A stretch of DNA of 64,000 nucleotides from contig NC_081406.1 of the NCBI RefSeq assembly GCF_030272615.1, forward strand, positions 143,773,041-143,837,040, given 5' to 3'. The notes under the pieces are model-generated. The model had not been told where the DNA came from and did not search any database. It worked only from the letters and a program-made list of their open reading frames with translations. The translations under genes were made by a program, and so were the position numbers. The first letter of the stretch is position 1, and the number at the start of each line of letters is the position of its first letter. This document shows positions 58,279-64,000 of this stretch, one piece after another. This DNA is from Cryptomeria japonica. Its lineage: Eukaryota > Streptophyta > Pinopsida > Cupressales > Cupressaceae.

Positions 58279-58604
58279 GTGAGTTTTTTCCAAAATTTTA
58301 ATCAATTTTCGCCTGTTCGTCCATTTTTTCTAAAATTTATCAGAGCTCATATTTTTAACCTTTGCACATGCGTATGTTAGTATTTTTGCATTCGTGTTAA
58401 ATATTTCACATGATTCTTTTGTGTTTTGCATTCATATAAGTGTATTGCATTAGTCCTAACAGTGTCACATGGGACTGATCTTTTTCGCATACGTGTGCAG
58501 TATGTCACATGTGTCTTATCTATTGCGCATACATTGGTTTCATTTTGCATAAGTAATAAGAATTTCACAAAATACTTATCTTTGTTGCATTCATTTGAAT
58601 AATG

Positions 58605-59676
58605 TGTTAGGTCTTGAAGACAACTGAGAGGGGGGGGGGGGGGGGGGGAATCAGTTGTCAATTAATTTCAAACCCAAAACTAACTTAACCAAACTTAATG
58701 CATAATACCGGTAAACCAAACTTTATGCCGGTAACAGTTTTAATAGTTAATTGCAATACCGATAAAGTTTAATGCATGAAACAGAAAGACAAATAACATC
58801 CACACACATAACACATATATTTGTACGTGGAAACCTTGTAAAGGGAAAAACCACGGTGGGAAACCTTACCCACAATTAGATGATACTACTGCAGATAGTA
58901 TGTGTGTACAATATGGAGTCTGCACATGCAGAAAGGCCAACTGCCTAGAGCTCACTACTCAATCACAAAATGGGAGTCACACTAACTACAATTGGATGGT
59001 TAAATTCAATGATAATGTACTGCTCAAAATAGCATCTTCATATGCTGGATTTAGTATCGGTTAAGCTCTGATTTTCCTTCTTCAAAGCCTCCTTGAATCT
59101 TGCATGATGTCTGTGTGTATATCTTTGCTTATATTCGCATATACCTTATGCTCTACCACTTATTATATTCCCATACCATGTCTTTCTATCTCACAAATGA
59201 GATCTTACATATATACCAAAACCTAAGACTAAATGAGTAGGTCGGCTCACTAAATATATTACAATAAAATCAATTACAAATGAATCAATATGCAATGCAT
59301 CATGTCGGCTCAATTCATTTACAATAATAACAAATCATCTCCATAACATGTTGTGCTGATCTGGAATGAATAATGCTTGTCGGTCCATAACCTAGACCTA
59401 TTTGCCGGTAACAACAAATATGCAAACCCGATTAGATCAATGACCAAATCACAAAAACAAAGTGTCCAAACAATGTCTTCCACATAACCAAGTAATCTCC
59501 AAGTCATCCTTAGTGCTAGTGAACAATATAACCTGCCAGTGAACCAGATACTGGTGACTATGTATAAGTCACTGAACATGCCAGTAAAAATAACCAAGAA
59601 TCTCCAAGTGCTGATAAGTGTTGACAAGTGTTGACATCAATGACAAAACCAGTGCAACACATCCAAAATACCAACA
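58605..59676 (-). repeat. Copia-2 LTR (1072 bp) with polypurine tract beside it
   Basis: The minus strand begins TGTTGGTATTTTGG and ends CAAGACCTAACA. The tract GCCAAAGGGGGAGAT (59677-59691) directly precedes it. The conserved block CACCGTGGTTTTTCCC lies near 58845-58860. A 19-base G-run (58630-58648) is flanked by CAACTGA and TCAGTTG. Confidence 0.85.
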
Positions 59677-59712
59677 ATCTCCCCCTTTGGCATTGATGGC
59701 AACACAAGATGG

Positions 59713-60774
59713 TAATGCTGACAACAACTTATATTACAAAGTGACTAATTATGACATCTTGGTTATAGAAGTTTTTGTTGATGATATAATTTTTGGAGGA
59801 GAAGATGGATTATGTAGACTTTTCTAAAAAGATGCAAGAAGAATTTGAAATGTCTATGATTGGGGAGATAAAATTCTTTTTAGGATTGCAGATTTCACAG
59901 ACTGATAAAGGTATATTCATATGTCAATCTAAGTACTTGAAGGAATTACTAAAGAAATTTGTCATGGAAAACTCTAAACCGGTAAGCACACCTATGACTA
60001 CAATTGATAAACTATCATTAAAGGATGAATCAACACCTATTAATCTGACAAGATACAAGTCTATGATAGGAGGTTTATTATATTTGACACAAACAAGACC
60101 TGATATTATGAATGTAGTATGTATTGTTTCAATGTTTTAGAGTAATCCTAAAGAAAATCATGAATCAACAGTGAAAAGGATTTTTCGATATCTACAAGGC
60201 ACAACAAATCTTGGTTTATGGTATCCTAAAGAGATTTATGTGCATATATAGATGCAAATTGGGCAGGAGATGTAGATGATAGAAAGAGCACCACCGACAG
60301 AGCATTATTTCTTGGTAGTAGATTAATTTCTTGATTGAGCAAGAAATAGAGTTGCACATCTTTATCAACAGCAGAATCAGAATATGTTGCAACAACAACT
60401 AATTGTACCCAGGTATTATGGATCAAGCAAATGTTGAAGGACACAAAGGTAAAATTCAAAGAACCTATAACCATTTACTGTGATAATATGGCAGCAATTG
60501 ATATATCTAAGAATTCGATATTTCACTCAAAGACTAAACATGTTTCTATCAAATTCAACTTTTTAAAGAAAATGTTGAAGCAAAAGAAGTGAAATTGGTT
60601 TATGTGACTACTAAAGAGCAGATTGTAGATATTTTTACTAAGCCTTTGGCTAAGGAAACTTTTGAATATCTCAGAGAGCATCTTGGGGTTATACCCCCAC
60701 CGGTAGAGACTAAGATAGTTAATGCTTGGCATCAAACCGATAGAATTAACAGAGAAATATTTTTCCGGCTTTGA
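59713..60774 (+). pseudogene. Copia-2 RT C-terminal part and RNase H
   Basis: Plus-strand Ty1/copia RT from the catalytic region (FVDDIIFGG, about 59780-59810) onward: EEFEMSMIGEIKFFLGLQIS, CQSKYLKELLKKF, MIGGLLYLTQTRPDI. RNase H then follows: DRKSTTDRALFLGS, STAESEYVATTTNC, ITIYCDNMAAIDISKN and KPLAKETFEYLREHLGV. The RT N-terminal half is missing at the left. There is a frameshift near 59800 and several stops. A purine-rich region (CAAAGGGGAGAGA at 60855) follows the gene. Confidence 0.88.
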
Positions 60775-61129
60775 TGAGGAGAGCTACTTCTCAGGGGGAG
60801 TAGTTGGATGAACTATTTGAATTTGGTTTTTATATTGCTTTGGCATTTGATGTCAAAGGGGAGAGATATCTATGGAAAAACACATTATCTTTTGGGGAGA
60901 CATTATTCACTGGGGAGAGATTGTTACTCTTTGTATTTGTATTTTGATTTCTGGTTAATGATCTCTTTGGGAGATTGTTGGTTTTTGGCATTTCTATTTT
61001 GGCACTTAGATGGTTTTTCCATCTTGTGTTGCCATCAATGACAAAACCAATGCAACACATCCAAAATACAAACATAATGACAATTTTCATTGTTTTTCTC
61101 CAATTTGTCATAAAACATGAATCATTTTG

Positions 61130-63100
61130 GTTAAATCTCTAATTTGTTTGTCATGAAAGTCATTCTTGGCGTTCTTGGGACTCGTCAAATGAGGCTAAGT
61201 AGATTAGCCTTATGGACTTAGCTACTTGCTGAGGATATTGCTTTGATTTGCTTCATGGGACTGTACCATGTTTTGCATCTCCTTGAGGTTATGACCAATA
61301 GGGGTATTATTATAGCTCTAGTCGAGAGATAGCACTTGGAGACATGTTCATTCTATTTGCCGACCAAGGAGTCTTCTTTGATACTTGAGGATGTACAAAG
61401 GATACTCCACATTCCATGAAGAGAGAGTTGGATATGATCATAGGGTAGGGGCTATTGCGCTCTGTGAGTTGTTTGAGTGTGAGGAGTAGGTTTTACACAT
61501 GGATAGTGCCTATGAGACTGGGTGGGATCGAGTTTGCACAGATTATGATGATCTGACTATTATACTATGTAGCATTATAGCGGGTCCTTTGGTTCTTGAT
61601 AGATGATGCCACGTATTCCTCATAAAATGGGGTCAAGTTTTATTAGTGATGATCATTGATAAGTGATTATATGCATGGGGTACCTATGTTTTAGTCATAC
61701 TCTACTATCAGATGCACTCAATTGTCTATTTTGACATACAAATTTATTAGCTGTAGTGTGATGCTCCTCTAGGTTTGGGCTTGGGAGCACATTGTCATTT
61801 TTCAATCAGTTGTTCATGTTCAGTTGCAAGCCGATGCGCCTTATTCTTATAGATTTATAGGTGCAATCAATCATAGGGGTATATGCCATACCCTATATTG
61901 GCATCATGCTATAGATAAGATACAATATTTCATCGAGGTCATACTTGGATTGCCCCGATTGGGCTGATGATGCACAACACCTTCCATTTTGTAGGCAACA
62001 ACAATATCTTATTGGTTGGACAATTTTGACATAGTGGATTATTAAGTTATATCTACCAAGCCAATTTTTGAGACAATTTGGTGAGATACAAGGTGTTCTT
62101 GATGTGACGGCCTATTTTTCTCATACAAATTGTAAGGTATTAGATTGGGGTGCATTTATAGAGCCTCATGTTGCATTTGGAGATTTTGCCTCACTAAGCA
62201 TTGTTTAGTGGGGTTGTGGAGCAAGAGTTTCTTATCCCAAGACTATACTGCACTATGATTCATGGTGAGTGAGACATTGTCCTATTCCTTTGATTGATCT
62301 TGCAGTGCCTATGTCACCACGAATGGGTAGGTGACCTAGACGATGGAGAAGGAGAGGTGGATATGGAGAGGGAGAAAGAGATGGAGGAGATGGTGGGGAT
62401 GCAGGCGGTGTAGTGGTGGTCATTGTTGCTACAAGAGAGCGAGGTGAGGATGAGGGCGATGAGGAGGAGGGAGAGGAGGATAAGGACAAAGGTGACACTG
62501 AGATAGGCATTGGTGGAGACATTGAGCTACCTAGCGGAGATGGTAATACCATATCAAGATCATCGAGTGATGAGGCCATAGAGAATAGTACTAATGATAC
62601 TAACATGTCTGAGATTGAGGATGTACCTGTTGTATAGGCAGGTAGTTCAGGTTAGGATGAGGATGCACAGATTATGAGGGCATAAATCTAGAGCCTTCAG
62701 GATGCCTTGACCATAGAGAAACAAAGATGGGGGGATGATTGGGCCTTATTCCATCAAGAGCAGGAGGCATGGATTTGAGAGAGAGATGGGTTTATCATTT
62801 AGAGAGATTAGTTGTAGAGAGAGTGAGATGATGGTCTTCGTCAAGCTCAGTTAGTTTGAGATATTTATGATTATCATTTTTCTCTAGGAACTGACATATA
62901 GACATATTCTGACATACTTTTCTACATTTCTTAGGAGGCCATGTATTACCCACAACTTTATGAGGTAGTTGTTCTTGAAGGACAATGAGTACCAAGTTAT
63001 CATGCTTACGGGTCTAGTAGTAGGTCGAGTAGATCTATGACTCGGGATATGAGTATTAGAGGTGTGATGGGACCACCTCATCCACCACTGGTCATCCTTG
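61130..63100 (+). pseudogene. Plant mobile domain gene, antisense to element D, decayed
   Basis: Pieces of the same protein as in B: LVER-stop-HLETCSFYLPT, then LILEDVQRILHIP (about 61330-61420), GWDRVCTDYDDLTIILCSII and IKWGQVLLV. An acidic tract (RGEDEGDEEEGEEDKDKGDT, 62440-62500) and an Arg/Ser- and Pro-rich tail (GSSSRSSRSMTRDMSIRGVM at about 63010-63070) match the B copy. There are many stops and frameshifts. Presence of the same gene at the same site in two diverged elements suggests it was kept for some time in this lineage. Confidence 0.75.
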
Positions 63101-64000
63101 GGTAGGATAGACTGGACATGCTTCTAGTAGGGGGAGTATCAGTTAAGACACTTATTAGTTATGTTATTTGAGCCTTCGGGCATTTGATGATATTGTACTC
63201 TAACACATTATTATTATTGAGATCTATATGAGAGATGCAATTGTGATGACATTCTATATGCAAGTTATATATGTTTTTAATGCTTGATTTCTATTATGCA
63301 TATGATTATAACGATGATGTAGTTTACTTCATGATGTTCTTATATGCTTTTATCTATGCACTCTATGATGATGTGATATTACTTTTCTTATGCCCTTTCT
63401 ATATGTTGTTAATGATAATGCCCTATATATGAATCACACTAAAATGAACTAATGAAAAATGATCTTAATATATAATTATGAATATGATAATGCAAATATA
63501 ACTAAAAATGGAACTTAATTATAATGAATGCAACCTAAAACATTTTTCAATGTGTCAAAAATATATGGTATGTTTTTCCTTAATGCCTTTAGAAGAAATG
63601 TTAGTAGATTAGAGATATAAATGATTGATGAGAAATGTTTTTAGACATAAATAGAGATGATATTAGAAGATGAACAAAATATGAAAGAGGAGAGATCCAT
63701 GAACTTGTGTGTCTTTATTTCTAGCGCAATATATTCATCATTGAGCCTTATTATGTTTCAATGGAGCTTGGTACACCAGAGTATAAGGAACCAAGGTGCA
63801 AATATGTCTCATTGCAAAAAACAAACACCTTGCAGACAAGAAGTCGACCCCTCCATTCTGGGTGTAGTGCTAAGGGTCGAGGTATGTGCGATAGTCAAAA
63901 GAATAGTTATCTTTGATTTCATTTTTGCATAAGATACTTGCCAAATGAACATACCAACATAGACACCCCAAGTATCATTGCCCTAGAACTTCATTGGTTC
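63101..64000. other. Element D interval without a supported gene
   Basis: AT-rich sequence with ATGATG/TATATG words, in the position of the gene-free 9449-11273 interval of B. The ORF at 63657-63932 has no recognisable content. Integrase is expected further right. Confidence 0.45.

Larger units (their letters stand above)
58605..61074. mobile_element. Copia-2: rearranged Ty1/copia insertion with inverted inner segment
   Basis: 2470 bp flanked by perfect TAATG duplications (58600-58604 and 61075-61079). It begins TGTTAGG and ends ACAAACA. A full LTR and polypurine tract lie at the left in minus orientation. The inner RT-RNase H segment is on the plus strand. At the right only about 40-45 bp of the LTR start remain, again in minus orientation. 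The pre-tract sequence CCATCTTGTGTTGCCATCAATG exists twice, inverted, at 59691-59712 and 61018-61039. The insertion was therefore integrated in a scrambled form or flipped later. Confidence 0.8.
56805..64000 (-). mobile_element. Element D: relative of B, 3' end only
   Basis: LTR (about 56805-57826), polypurine tract, TATA box, first-exon remnant and PMD gene lie in the same order and spacing as in B. Shared words include TTTAGGTG at the LTR end, TTTGCCCCTCTTTGAG and ATGCCCCCTCGAA. Gag-pol should lie to the right, outside the window. Copia-2 is inserted at 58605-61074, between exon 1 and the PMD region. The LTR is much diverged from that of B. Confidence 0.75.

Noticed and set aside
1-64000. 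tRNA, rRNA, CRISPR or bacterial-type operon features
   Set aside because: None seen; tRNA-like matches are the primer binding sites only.

Overview
This window looks like intergenic DNA from a large, repeat-rich plant nuclear genome. I found no host gene, tRNA or rRNA gene. Nearly every recognisable stretch is an LTR retrotransposon or part of one, and the elements are stacked inside one another. The size of the elements, the depth of nesting and the retroelement families would suit a gymnosperm or another big-genome seed plant, but that is inference.

Layout. (1) 1-38267 is a nest. A degenerate L1-type LINE and an older coding relic (33312-38267) lie beside a minus-strand Ty1/copia element (copia-1, 29312-33311). 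Copia-1 is cut in its protease gene by a minus-strand Ty3/gypsy element of Tat type (A, 1-29311, left end outside the window). A is cut at its gag/protease junction by a second, 17.8-kb Tat element (B, 5282-23112), which is complete with LTRs, primer binding site, polypurine tract and target duplication. (2) 38268-53790 is a third, plus-strand Tat-like element (C). Its 5' LTR is truncated and its 3' LTR carries a solo copia LTR. (3) 53791-56804 is a relic of a plus-strand gag gene. (4) 56805-64000 is the 3' end of a relative of B (D, minus strand), which contains a rearranged copia insertion (copia-2, 58605-61074).

Gene content. A, B and C encode gag, protease, reverse transcriptase, two RNase H domains and integrase, all broken by stops or frameshifts. 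B has the order PR-RT-gRH-aRH-INT. A and C have aRH between PR and RT. B and D carry a plant mobile domain (PMD, MAIN-like) gene on the strand opposite gag-pol, between integrase and the 3' LTR. A TATA box lies almost the same distance from the LTR edge in both (275 and 276 nt). A and C carry a different long ORF that appears to lie inside the LTR itself, on the sense strand: a domain with a faint PMD-like signature, a basic/acidic linker and a coiled coil. This LTR-borne ORF, shared by two separate elements with an unusual domain order, is the best candidate for something not well described.

Age and decay. LTR divergence judged by eye is about 1.7% for B, 6-7% for A (over 642 bp) and about 11% at the start of C, so B is youngest, as the nesting requires. 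Most assignable premature stops are CAG-to-TAG, CGA-to-TGA or CAA-to-TAA, which fits decay of methylated cytosines. None of the coding regions looks functional now.
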